A DNA stretch of 22,354 nt from DATGZX01 sp035296965 (GCA_035296965.1 DATGZX010000233.1:1-22354); one strand, 5' to 3'; counted from the stretch's first letter, positions 9,036-15,731 are shown. Numbers and translations: made by a program. Notes: generated by a model not told the origin, from the sequence alone.

Positions 9036-10058
9036 TCAAAACTGCCTCAGAAAGCGCAGATCATTCGCCCAGAATTGCCGGATGTCGTCGATGGCGTACT
9101 TCAGCATGGCAATCCGCTCCGGACCCATGCCGAACGCAAATCCAGTGAACCGCTCCGGGTCGTAGCCGCCGTTGCGCAGGACGGTCGGATGCACCATGCC
9201 CGCGCCCATGATTTCCAACCAGCCGCTGCGTTTGCATAAACTGCAGCCCTTGCCGCCGCAGACGATGCAATCCATGTCGACTTCGATGCTCGGCTCGGTG
9301 AACGGGAAGTAGCTCGAGCGAATGCGCACCTGCCGGTCCTCGCCGAACAGGCGGCGGGCGAAGGCAACGATGGTCCCTTTCAAGTCGGCCATCGTCACGT
9401 GGTCGCCGATGGCCAGGCCCTCCACCTGGTTGAACATGATCTCGCTACGGGTCGTGATTGCCTCGTAGCGATAGCACATGCCCGGCAGAATCGCGCGAAT
9501 GGGTTTCGGGCAATAGGCCCGCATTACGTGGATTTGCCCGGGCGATGTATGCGTGCGCAGGAGCACGCCCGGTGTCGTGGTGTGGAAGGTGTCCCACATG
9601 TCCCGGGCCGGATGGTGGGGCGGCATGTTGAGGAGTTCGAAGTTTGTCAGGTCGTCCTCAACCTCGCGCGTCCGGAAAAGCTGAAAGCCCAGGTCGGCGA
9701 AGATCGCAAAAATGGTGCGCAGCACCTGCGTGGATACATGCAACCGTCCCTGATCGACCCGCCTGCCCGGCAGGGTGACGTCGAGAGATTCGGCTGCCAA
9801 GTTCTGAGCCAGTTTCTCTTCTTTTGCCTTAGCGAGTTGCTCTTCATAAGCGCGCGTGAGAGCTTCCTTGACTCGGTTGGCCTCCTGGCCGTAGGCGCGC
9901 CGCTCGGCCGGCGGCACTTCGCCTACCTTCTTGAGCGCCGCGCTCACCGTGCCGGTTTTGCCGAAATACTTGGTGTTCCAGGCGCGCAGAGCAGCCTCGT
10001 CGGCACTCTCCTGCAGTTCGGCAAGGCCACGTTGTTCAAGGGATGCGAGATCGGACAT
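9036..10058 (-). CDS. pheS: Phenylalanyl-tRNA synthetase alpha subunit
   Basis: Catalytic alpha chain of PheRS, which charges tRNA-Phe. Class II synthetase motifs are visible: motif 2 around CYRYEAITTRSEIMFNQVEGL and motif 3 in GFAFGMGPERIAML. A four-cysteine segment, CIVCGGKGCSLCK, precedes GWLEIMGAGMVHP, as in many PheS proteins. I chose the ATG at 10058 (MSDLASLEQRGLAEL, 340 residues) because this matches the usual PheS N-terminus. The frame also extends to a TTG at 10094 that directly abuts the rplT stop and would add 12 residues. Neither start has a good Shine-Dalgarno, which fits translational coupling to rplT. The gene continues the infC-rpmI-rplT-pheS-pheT order common in bacteria. 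Confidence 0.95.
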   Translation of the reverse strand: MSDLASLEQRGLAELQESADEAALRAWNTKYFGKTGTVSAALKKVGEVPPAERRAYGQEANRVKEALTRAYEEQLAKAKEEKLAQNLAAESLDVTLPGRRVDQGRLHVSTQVLRTIFAIFADLGFQLFRTREVEDDLTNFELLNMPPHHPARDMWDTFHTTTPGVLLRTHTSPGQIHVMRAYCPKPIRAILPGMCYRYEAITTRSEIMFNQVEGLAIGDHVTMADLKGTIVAFARRLFGEDRQVRIRSSYFPFTEPSIEVDMDCIVCGGKGCSLCKRSGWLEIMGAGMVHPTVLRNGGYDPERFTGFAFGMGPERIAMLKYAIDDIRQFWANDLRFLRQF

Positions 10059-10094
10059 AAGAGTGTGGATCGTCTGGAGGCGGTCCACATTCAA

Positions 10095-10469
10095 TCATGC
10101 GGACGCAGCCGGGGCCGGCAATTGCGAACGAGCCAGGTCTAAGATCTTGGTAAAGGCATCCGGATCGGTCACGGCCAGGTCGGCAAGCGTTTTCCTGTCG
10201 AGTTCCACCTTGGCAAGCTGGAGACCGTGAATCAATTCGCTGTAACGTAGGCCACGCATGCGACACGCCGCATTGATCCGAACGATCCAGAGTGTGCGAA
10301 ATTCACGTTTGCGCACGCGCCGGTCGCGGAATGCGTAGACGCGGCTCCGGATCAAGGTGACGGTCGATTGGCGAACGAGGTTGTGACGGCTTGCACGAAA
10401 GCCCTTGGTCAGCTTGCGCAAGCGTTTGCGGCTCCGCATCACTGTCTTGCCGCTGCGCGCCCGTGTCAT
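10095..10469 (-). CDS. rplT: 50S ribosomal protein L20
   Basis: Ribosomal protein bL20, a 23S rRNA-binding assembly protein; in several bacteria it also represses its own mRNA. At 124 residues it carries the family core: KGFRASRHNLVRQ, YAFRDRRVRKREFRTLWIVRINAA, YSELIHGLQLAKVELDRKTLADLAV. The C-terminus is a short Ala/Pro tail. ATG at 10469 with only a weak AGTGAG upstream. It follows rpmI after 76 bp that contain an AT-rich imperfect palindrome (separate entry). The pheS open frame begins at its stop codon. Confidence 0.97.
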   Translation of the reverse strand: MTRARSGKTVMRSRKRLRKLTKGFRASRHNLVRQSTVTLIRSRVYAFRDRRVRKREFRTLWIVRINAACRMRGLRYSELIHGLQLAKVELDRKTLADLAVTDPDAFTKILDLARSQLPAPAASA

Positions 10470-10504
10470 GGCTCACTTACTCCCCAGATAATAGCTGTTC
10501 GCTC

Positions 10505-10533
10505 ATAAGTCATATAGGACCTATAGGGCTTAT
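10505..10533. repeat. AT-rich imperfect palindrome in the rpmI-rplT spacer
   Basis: Inner arms TATAGG (10513-10518) and CCTATA (10520-10525) are perfect around one base. Outer arms ATAAG (10505-10509) and CTTAT (10529-10533) also pair, with three unpaired bases on each side. The low GC content contrasts with the surroundings. It ends about 35 bases before the rplT start on the minus strand. It could be a small dispersed repeat or an mRNA structure; the sequence does not decide. Confidence 0.5.
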
Positions 10534-10545
10534 CAGATGCCAGCC

Positions 10546-10743
10546 TTACTTCTCGCCCAACAGGATGACATATCTCTTGGCAATCCGATCCGATTCCGTG
10601 ATCGGCCTGCGGAGCTGGCGCTTCCGCTTGCCGGTCTTGTGGCTCTCCAAGTGCTTCTTACCACACTGACGGCGCTTCAGCCTTCCCGTGCCGGTTACCA
10701 CAAAGCGTTTCTTGATGCTCTTGTGCGTCTTCATCTTAGGCAT
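10546..10743 (-). CDS. rpmI: 50S ribosomal protein L35
   Basis: Ribosomal protein bL35, 65 residues from the ATG at 10743: MPKMKTHKSIKKRF is the standard L35 start, followed by VTGTGRLKRRQCGKKHLESHKTGKRKRQLR. A GTG two codons upstream (10749) would give an extra Met-Ala and is the longest possible start; the ATG fits the family better. A GGGTGG element lies about ten bases upstream. The gene sits between infC and rplT, as usual. A candidate promoter and terminator-like hairpin precede it. Confidence 0.95.
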   Translation of the reverse strand: MPKMKTHKSIKKRFVVTGTGRLKRRQCGKKHLESHKTGKRKRQLRRPITESDRIAKRYVILLGEK

Positions 10744-10763
10744 AGCCACACCACCCTACACTC

Positions 10764-10801
10764 AAAAAGAAAAGGGGCCCCTGGTCGAGGCCAAGGGTCC
10801 C
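10764..10801 (-). terminator. Terminator-like hairpin with U-rich tail between infC and rpmI (possible attenuator)
   Basis: On the minus strand, arms GGGACCCTTGG (10801-10791) and CCAGGGGCCCC (10784-10774) pair over 11 positions with one mismatch and one G-U wobble around a six-base loop, followed by TTTTCTTTTT (10773-10764). This is a classic intrinsic terminator shape placed 21 bases before the rpmI start. In this position it either ends infC mRNA or acts as a leader attenuator for rpmI-rplT. Confidence 0.72.
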
Positions 10802-10841
10802 GGCATTTCTGGCCAGTTGAGGTCCCAGATCGGGAGCGGCT

Positions 10842-10847
10842 ATTATA
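10842..10847 (-). promoter_or_regulatory. Candidate -10 box of an internal promoter for rpmI-rplT
   Basis: The minus strand reads a perfect TATAAT at 10847-10842 inside the infC-rpmI spacer, 55 bases after the infC stop. No good -35 hexamer is found 16-18 bases upstream, so the call is tentative. If used, transcription would start near 10835 and the terminator-like hairpin would lie in the leader. Confidence 0.4.
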
Positions 10848-10901
10848 TAGAGAAGCCGCCGGCGCGTGCAGACTGAAATGGCAAAAGGCCGGCGCTCCAA
10901 C

Positions 10902-11423
10902 TCATGCTTTAGGCGCGAGCATGGCGGTCATACGCTTGCCTTCCATCGATGGAGCTTTCTCGATCTTCGCCAGATCACCCAACTTTTCCACCATGGAAAC
11001 GATGATCCGGCGTCCTTCGTCGATGTGCTGCAGCTCGCGGCCGCGAAAGAGCACGTTCAGCAAGACTTTGTCTTTGTGCTCCAGAAATCGTCGTGCCTGA
11101 TTGATTTTTGTTTCGATGTCATGTTCGCCCGTCTTGGGGCGCACCCGAATTTCCTTGAGCTTTTGCTGATGGGGCTTTGTTTTCGTCCCTTTCCGGGATT
11201 GCTGGTAACGGAACTTGCCGAAGTCCAGGATCTTGCAGACCGGGGGCCGTTCGTTAGCAGCTACCTCGACGAGGTCGAGCTGGGCCTCGCGGGCCATTTC
11301 CAAAGCTTGAGCCGTGGGGACTACGCCCAGTTGCTCTCCCTGGACACCGATGAGGCGAACCGGGCTGATGCGGATCTGATCATTGATCCTCTGGCCCCGG
11401 TCCTGCGGATGGCGGTCGTTGAT
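10902..11423 (-). CDS. infC: Translation initiation factor IF-3, apparently with an AUC start codon
   Basis: IF3 binds the 30S subunit, blocks premature 50S joining and checks the start codon and initiator tRNA. Both domains are visible: the N-terminal RINDQIRISPVRLIG and VEVAANERPPVCKILDFGKFRYQQ, a lysine-rich linker, then the C-terminal LKEIRVRPKTGEHDIETKINQARRFLEHKDKV. I start at the ATC at 11423 because a perfect AAGGAG (11437-11432) precedes it with eight bases between, giving 173 residues. The alternative TTG at 11444 adds seven residues, has no Shine-Dalgarno and would place the AAGGAG inside the gene. AUU or AUC starts are known for infC in other bacteria, where IF3 represses its own translation through the poor start codon. 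First gene of infC-rpmI-rplT-pheS-pheT, with a candidate promoter at 11471. Confidence 0.95.
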   Translation of the reverse strand: MNDRHPQDRGQRINDQIRISPVRLIGVQGEQLGVVPTAQALEMAREAQLDLVEVAANERPPVCKILDFGKFRYQQSRKGTKTKPHQQKLKEIRVRPKTGEHDIETKINQARRFLEHKDKVLLNVLFRGRELQHIDEGRRIIVSMVEKLGDLAKIEKAPSMEGKRMTAMLAPKA

Positions 11424-11431
11424 ACCCTGTT

Positions 11432-11437
11432 CTCCTT
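11432..11437 (-). promoter_or_regulatory. Shine-Dalgarno that decides the infC start
   Basis: AAGGAG on the minus strand, eight bases before the ATC at 11423. It is the only strong ribosome-binding site near the 5' end of infC. It supports the AUC start over the upstream TTG. Confidence 0.75.
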
Positions 11438-11470
11438 TTTCCAAGAGTACGCAAACTCAAAACTACTCAA

Positions 11471-11479
11471 ATTGTAACA
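11471..11479 (-). promoter_or_regulatory. Candidate extended -10 promoter for infC
   Basis: The minus strand reads TGTTACAAT: a TACAAT -10 box at 11476-11471 with a TG motif one base upstream. No good -35 is seen, as expected for extended -10 promoters. The predicted start near 11464 gives a leader of about 40 bases to the AUC start. The same nine-base sequence occurs in the rpmJ promoter. Confidence 0.55.
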
Positions 11480-11534
11480 CAATTTATCAAGATTGCCGAC
11501 GCCAGGGAAGCAGGTCCGGCAGAAAGAGTGGACT

Positions 11535-12029
11535 TTATTTGCTTTCGGGGAGCTGCACCATTTCCAGCGCGCACGTCGCCAAATCAAGGACGGCGAACGT
11601 CTTGGGCTGGGCGCGATGAAGTGCCCCGGGATTGACGACCAGCGTGGGGCCGGTGCGATGCTGTTCGGCACGGTGGCTGTGGCCGTAAAAGAGAAAGTCG
11701 TATGCCTCGCTTTGTTCCACCTCCCGGAAAAGGCGCTGATTATCGCCGTGGATCCAGGCGATCTTGCGGCCTGCCAACTCAAGGTTGCCAAAGTGCTCGT
11801 GCAGCGCCGCCCCGCTCTCCCGGATAACCTTCGTCAATTCCTCCTTGTCGACATCGCAATTGCCGAAGACAAAATGCGTTGTAAACCCCTGAAACAGCCG
11901 TACGGTCTGTACGTCCTCGATGTCGCCGCAGTGCAGCACGAAACTCACGCCGCGGTCGGAGAGCAAGCGTAGCGCAGCCTCGACGTTTCGATAGTTGTTA
12001 TGGGTATCGCTGAGAATGCCGATGCGCAT
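11535..12029 (-). CDS. YfcE/MJ0936-type metallophosphoesterase
   Basis: Small cytoplasmic phosphodiesterase of the calcineurin-like superfamily. All metal-site motifs are present: D8-T-H10, the GD of HCGD at residues 35-36, GNCD at 56-59, H94-G-D, and GHSH with H117 and H119, then NPGA. The 164-residue length fits the YfcE family, whose members hydrolyse model phosphodiesters in vitro but mostly lack a known natural substrate. ATG at 12029 with GAGGTG upstream. It diverges from glmS and lies 111 bp upstream of the infC start on the same strand. No good terminator is visible after it, so read-through into infC is possible. Confidence 0.9.
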   Translation of the reverse strand: MRIGILSDTHNNYRNVEAALRLLSDRGVSFVLHCGDIEDVQTVRLFQGFTTHFVFGNCDVDKEELTKVIRESGAALHEHFGNLELAGRKIAWIHGDNQRLFREVEQSEAYDFLFYGHSHRAEQHRTGPTLVVNPGALHRAQPKTFAVLDLATCALEMVQLPESK

Positions 12030-12121
12030 CGTTCACCTCGGCCCTGAATTTTCGACAGCCGCCGCAGGCCAAGAGACGAAAGTACCATAAGCTGCAAGCG
12101 CGCAAGAGACAAGGAGCGCCG

Positions 12122-12150
12122 TTGGCAATAATGGGGCGAATCGGTATAAG
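12122..12150 (+). promoter_or_regulatory. Sigma-70-type promoter for glmS
   Basis: TTGGCA (12122-12127), a 17-base spacer, and TATAAG (12145-12150). The spacing is ideal and both hexamers are close to consensus. The predicted start near 12157 gives a leader of about 145 bases that contains the whole inverted-repeat element at 12169-12278. No glmS ribozyme-like sequence was recognised in the leader. Confidence 0.6.
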
Positions 12151-12168
12151 AGATAAACCACGTCTCAG

Positions 12169-12278
12169 CGCGTGTTGAAAAAGGGGTCAGACCACCTGGA
12201 GAATCAAGGCAGTTCGTCCATTTCTGAGCTACCAGGGTCTGCGGAACTCAAGGGGTCAGACCCCTTTTTCAACACGCC
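12169..12278. mobile_element. MITE/REPIN-like element with 19-bp perfect inverted ends in the glmS leader
   Basis: GCGTGTTGAAAAAGGGGTC (12170-12188) is the exact reverse complement of 12259-12277. The pentamer CTCAG occurs at 12164-12168 and again at 12279-12283, one base outside each inverted end, so it may be a target-site duplication. An internal palindrome AAGGGGTCAGACCCCTT (12250-12266) lies at the right end. It encodes no protein. Similar GGGGTCAGACCCC-type repeats are associated in other bacteria with REP-associated tyrosine transposases, from my general knowledge of such repeats. No transposase is present here, so the element is non-autonomous. Confidence 0.78.
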
Positions 12279-12301
12279 CTCAGGGAGTCAAGGAGGTCAC
12301 C

Positions 12302-14131
12302 ATGTGCGGCATCGTCGGCTACGTTGGTTTCAAGGAGGCGGAGCCCATACTGGTGGAAGCGCTGCGCCGTCTCGAATACCGGGGTTACGATAGCGCCGGG
12401 TTGGCGACTGCGCACGACCATCATCTTCACGTGCGCAAACGCGCCGGCCGCATTACCCAATTGGTTCAACAGTTGGCTGAGCATCCCGTGTCCGGCTGCC
12501 TGGGCATCAGCCACACGCGCTGGGCCACGCACGGGCCGGCCACCGACAGGAATGCTCATCCCCATATCGGCGGGGATGGTGCGGTGGCCGTGGTGCACAA
12601 CGGAGTCATCGAGAACTATGCCGCCCTGAAGCGACAGCTTCAGGAAGAAGGGGTCGCTTTCCGAAGCGACACCGACACCGAGGTTATTGCGCAGCTCATC
12701 GCTCACCACATGGAAGGCGACCTCATCGAGGCGGTGGCCAAGACCCTGGTTCAGCTCAAGGGGACTTACGGCCTTGCGGTGATTGGCAGGGAAAATCCCG
12801 ATCTGGTTGTTGGCGCTCGTCTAGGGAGTCCGCTCGTGGTCGGCATCGGCAATGGCGAGCACTTCCTGGCAAGCGACCCGGCAGCGCTATTGGGATACAC
12901 GGAGAAGGTCGTTTACCTGCAGGACCACCAGATGTGCGCGATCTCCAGGGATTCCTGGCAGATCCTGGATAGCGACCGGGCACGCGTGGACGCCAGCGTG
13001 CACCAAATCGACTGCGACCCAGGCGACACGGGTAAGGGCAGCTTTGAGCATTACATGCTCAAGGAGATTTATGAGCAGCCCGAGTCGGTCGAAAACGCCA
13101 TGCGCGGCCGACTCTCCGATTCAGATGCCAGCGCTCACTTCGGCGGCCTCAATCTCGACAACCGGCAGCTGCGTCGCGCCGAACGGCTCATCCTCACGGC
13201 CTGCGGTACCAGTTACCATGCGGCCCTGGTCGGCGAGTATCTCCTTGAAGAACTCGCCCGCATTCCCGTCGAGGTCGAATACGCCAGCGAATTCCGCTAC
13301 CGCAATCCGCCCATCGAACGCAACACGATCGTTCTGGCCATCACGCAATCGGGCGAGACGGCGGACACGCTTGCTGCATTGCGTGAGTCGAAGCGCAAGG
13401 GGCATCCGACCCTGGCCCTGTGCAACGTGGTCGGCAGCAGCATAGCCCGCGAATGCGACGGCGGCGTCTATCTGCACGCCGGTCCCGAGATCGGCGTTGC
13501 CAGCACCAAGGCCTTCACCGCCCAGGTCACAGTGCTGGCGCTTCTGGCCCTCTATCTTGGTCGCATGCGCCATCTTTCCAGCTTGCAGGGTGCCAGGATT
13601 CTCGAGGAGCTGCGCGCCCTTCCCGACGCCATCCGCCAGACGCTCGAAGGCTGCCACGACCTGGTGCGGCGCATCGCCGAGCGCTACTGTTCCGTGCGCA
13701 ACATGCTGTACCTGGGGCGACAATACCTGTATCCCGTCGCGCTGGAAGGCGCCCTCAAACTCAAAGAGATCAGCTACATCCATGCCGAGGGTTACCCGGC
13801 CGCCGAGATGAAGCACGGACCCATCGCGCTGGTGGACGGCGACACGCCGTCGGTATTCCTCATTCCGCGCGGAGCCGTGTTCGACAAGGTCATGAGCAAC
13901 CTCGAGGAGATCAAGGCCCGCGGCGGCCCCGTCATCGCCATCGCCAGTGCAGGCGATATCGACGTGGAAGCTCGCGCGGACGAGGTGATTACGATCCCCG
14001 ACGTGCCGGAATACCTGCAGCCGTTGGTAGCCGTGGTCCCCTTGCAGCTTCTGGCCTACCACATCGCGCTTCTCCGCGGCTGCGACGTCGATAAGCCTCG
14101 CAACTTGGCCAAGAGCGTTACTGTGGAGTAG
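12302..14131 (+). CDS. glmS: Glutamine--fructose-6-phosphate aminotransferase (isomerizing)
   Basis: Makes glucosamine-6-phosphate from fructose-6-phosphate and glutamine, the entry step to UDP-GlcNAc for peptidoglycan and lipopolysaccharide. At 609 residues it is full length. Cys2 (MCGIVGYVG) is the glutaminase nucleophile; HTRWATHG (71-78) and HNG (99-101) complete the N-terminal amidotransferase. Two SIS sugar-isomerase domains follow, marked by ACGTSYHAALVGEY, SQSGETADTL, GPEIGVASTKAFTAQ and EGALKLKEISY with AEMKHGPIALVD. The C-terminal tail KPRNLAKSVTVE is intact. ATG at 12302 with AAGGAGGT at 12290-12297, one of the strongest ribosome-binding sites in the window. It is the only plus-strand gene besides the protease, and is convergent with the secreted protein gene. 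Confidence 0.98.
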   Translation: MCGIVGYVGFKEAEPILVEALRRLEYRGYDSAGLATAHDHHLHVRKRAGRITQLVQQLAEHPVSGCLGISHTRWATHGPATDRNAHPHIGGDGAVAVVHNGVIENYAALKRQLQEEGVAFRSDTDTEVIAQLIAHHMEGDLIEAVAKTLVQLKGTYGLAVIGRENPDLVVGARLGSPLVVGIGNGEHFLASDPAALLGYTEKVVYLQDHQMCAISRDSWQILDSDRARVDASVHQIDCDPGDTGKGSFEHYMLKEIYEQPESVENAMRGRLSDSDASAHFGGLNLDNRQLRRAERLILTACGTSYHAALVGEYLLEELARIPVEVEYASEFRYRNPPIERNTIVLAITQSGETADTLAALRESKRKGHPTLALCNVVGSSIARECDGGVYLHAGPEIGVASTKAFTAQVTVLALLALYLGRMRHLSSLQGARILEELRALPDAIRQTLEGCHDLVRRIAERYCSVRNMLYLGRQYLYPVALEGALKLKEISYIHAEGYPAAEMKHGPIALVDGDTPSVFLIPRGAVFDKVMSNLEEIKARGGPVIAIASAGDIDVEARADEVITIPDVPEYLQPLVAVVPLQLLAYHIALLRGCDVDKPRNLAKSVTVE

Positions 14132-14202
14132 GTTTTCCTCTGCGCTGGAGTGCGTGCATCACGTCTGTTCTTCCAGAGGAGCCATAGAACCTGGGCGGGT
14201 CG

Positions 14203-15543
14203 TCACGGCTTTTCCGCTTCTTTCTTGCCTGCTGAAAAGTCAACATTCACGGTGAGCGATAAATCGCGCGTACCCAGGCGCTTGGCATCCTTGGGTGCCA
14301 TGGTGAACGCGAGGACAACCTGCTCGCCGCCAGGGCCGGCCACCAGGTAGAAGTTCTGCATCACCTTGGTGCCGTCCAAGTCGCCGAGTGCGGAAATGCG
14401 GTAGATCCAGCGGCCGTCATTCGACGCTACTTCTCCCGCCTGGACTTCCTCCTCCTGCTCCCAGCCGGGCGTTTCCGCCATGGCCTTGGTGAACTCCTCG
14501 GCGGAAAGATGCTTGCCTTTTTCAGCCCGCGTCCAGGGTGTGATGGTCACCTGGGCCACGAAATCCCCGCGCTCCATCAAACGCCAGACGACGTGCTCCG
14601 CGCTTTGGCTGACTGTCTGCCATTCCCGGTCGTAGGGAATGCGCAGGCCGTTAGTAGCGTCCTGGTATTCCAGTTGCACGAGCGAATCAGGCGGCTGAAA
14701 TCCCTCCGGCACCGAGACCAGGGAATTGTCCGACAGCGAAGCCGGCTGCTCGAGCGCCGACCGCGTCAACAACTTGGTGGCCTGCACTGAAGCGGCGGGA
14801 CTGACCGGCCCCTGATCCCGCTCCGCCTTTTGCTTCCATTCCAGCCTGGTCAGGCGGTGATTGCTCAGGTCAAACTGGTAGCTCGCATCGATCGTGAGCT
14901 TGACGAGCGCTCCCAGATCAATTCCGGTCGCGGCGCCGGCTACGGACACCCGGGCGACCTGATCTTTCACTTCTTCCAGTTTGCACACCAGGCTTTGTTC
15001 CGTAAGGCCCTCGAACCCGCACAAAGTTTGGACGATGGGATTGGCTACTTTCCAGGTATCGCCCACGGCGACTTCCTTGCCTGGAAGCAGCCCGGGGAGT
15101 GAAAGCGTGTCGATATGTTCGGTCAGCTCGAGCTCCTCCCGGGTGAGCGCGCCGCCGGGGCTGTAGAGCAAGGGCAGATCTTTATCTCTCTGAACCACGA
15201 ACAGCCGGCGGTCCGGACGGAGCGTGCGTTCGGACTTTTCCCCGGCGACGACGCTGACCGCCTTGGCAGTTTCGTAATTGCGGGCGCACTTGTCCGGCAA
15301 GCCATTGGAGGCGACGCTCAGCGTGCGCTCCGGGTAATCGTGCGTGGCGGTCATTTCGTGCTTGAGCGCTACGGAGTGGTCGTCTTGATGGACGCGCATT
15401 TCTCCGGTCAACGTCATCTCGAGATGGACGCGGAAACAATCGCCGGCTTTCGCAGTTTCGGCCAGCGAATATGTCTGCGCCGCTCCGGAACGGGCCAAAC
15501 CCAGCGCGACGATCAAAACTCCCAGGTTTCGCAAAGCAGCCAT
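14203..15543 (-). CDS. Secreted protein of unknown function
   Basis: I do not recognise a family for most of this 446-residue protein. The N-terminus MAALRNLGVLIVALGLARSGAAQ looks like a type I signal peptide ending at AAQ, so it is probably exported. The middle contains alternating beta-like segments and a VGDTWKV motif. The C-terminal 130 residues (from about LRIPYDREWQTV) recall PsbP/DUF1795-like domains in general plan only. There are four cysteines in the mature part. I chose the ATG at 15543 because it begins the signal peptide and has GGGAG just upstream; the frame stays open to 15669 without homology, and a good promoter at 15605-15633 would exclude the longer form. It is convergent with glmS, 71 bp apart, with no clear terminator between. 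It is a single-gene unit. Confidence 0.85.
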   Translation of the reverse strand: MAALRNLGVLIVALGLARSGAAQTYSLAETAKAGDCFRVHLEMTLTGEMRVHQDDHSVALKHEMTATHDYPERTLSVASNGLPDKCARNYETAKAVSVVAGEKSERTLRPDRRLFVVQRDKDLPLLYSPGGALTREELELTEHIDTLSLPGLLPGKEVAVGDTWKVANPIVQTLCGFEGLTEQSLVCKLEEVKDQVARVSVAGAATGIDLGALVKLTIDASYQFDLSNHRLTRLEWKQKAERDQGPVSPAASVQATKLLTRSALEQPASLSDNSLVSVPEGFQPPDSLVQLEYQDATNGLRIPYDREWQTVSQSAEHVVWRLMERGDFVAQVTITPWTRAEKGKHLSAEEFTKAMAETPGWEQEEEVQAGEVASNDGRWIYRISALGDLDGTKVMQNFYLVAGPGGEQVVLAFTMAPKDAKRLGTRDLSLTVNVDFSAGKKEAEKP

Positions 15544-15604
15544 CGCTTCTCCCTCTTCTCCAGATCCCGAGATCTTGCCGCGGCAAGCATCCATGCGCGG
15601 CGGG

Positions 15605-15633
15605 AGTCTACTGCCTGAGGGATTGCAGGTCAA
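15605..15633 (-). promoter_or_regulatory. Sigma-70-type promoter for the secreted protein gene
   Basis: The minus strand reads TTGACC (15633-15628), 17 bases, TAGACT (15610-15605). The -35 is nearly consensus and the spacing ideal. The predicted start near 15598 gives a leader of about 55 bases to the ATG at 15543. Confidence 0.6.
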
Positions 15634-15663
15634 GCGCGGGTGTACGCACTGCGACGCCCGGTT

Positions 15664-15731
15664 CCTCACCCGGCCAACTTACGGGGCTCGGCTCGCCAGC
15701 GAGCCGAGCCCCGTAAGGGGCCAGGTGAAGG
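15664..15731. repeat. Long palindromic element: 18-bp perfect stem with an extended imperfect stem
   Basis: CTTACGGGGCTCGGCTCG (15678-15695) is the exact reverse complement of 15700-15717, around a CCAG loop. Beyond it, CCTCACCCGGCC (15664-15675) pairs with GGCC-AGGTGAAGG (15719-15731) with one mismatch and one bulge. There is no T-tract on either strand, so it does not look like a terminator. It sits in the spacer between the rplQ terminator and the next promoter, as expected for a dispersed, transposed repeat; copy number cannot be seen in this window. Confidence 0.7.

Noticed and set aside
12157..12301. glmS riboswitch-ribozyme in the glmS leader.
   Set aside because: The leader is taken up by the inverted-repeat element, and I recognise no ribozyme core sequence in it.
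14132..14202. Terminator between convergent glmS and the secreted protein gene (CCTCTG/CCAGAGG arms).
   Set aside because: Arms are short, the loop is more than 25 bases, and there is no T-tract.
15544..15669. N-terminal extension of the secreted protein up to 15669.
   Set aside because: The extra 42 residues precede a clear signal peptide and Shine-Dalgarno, and the region contains the promoter.
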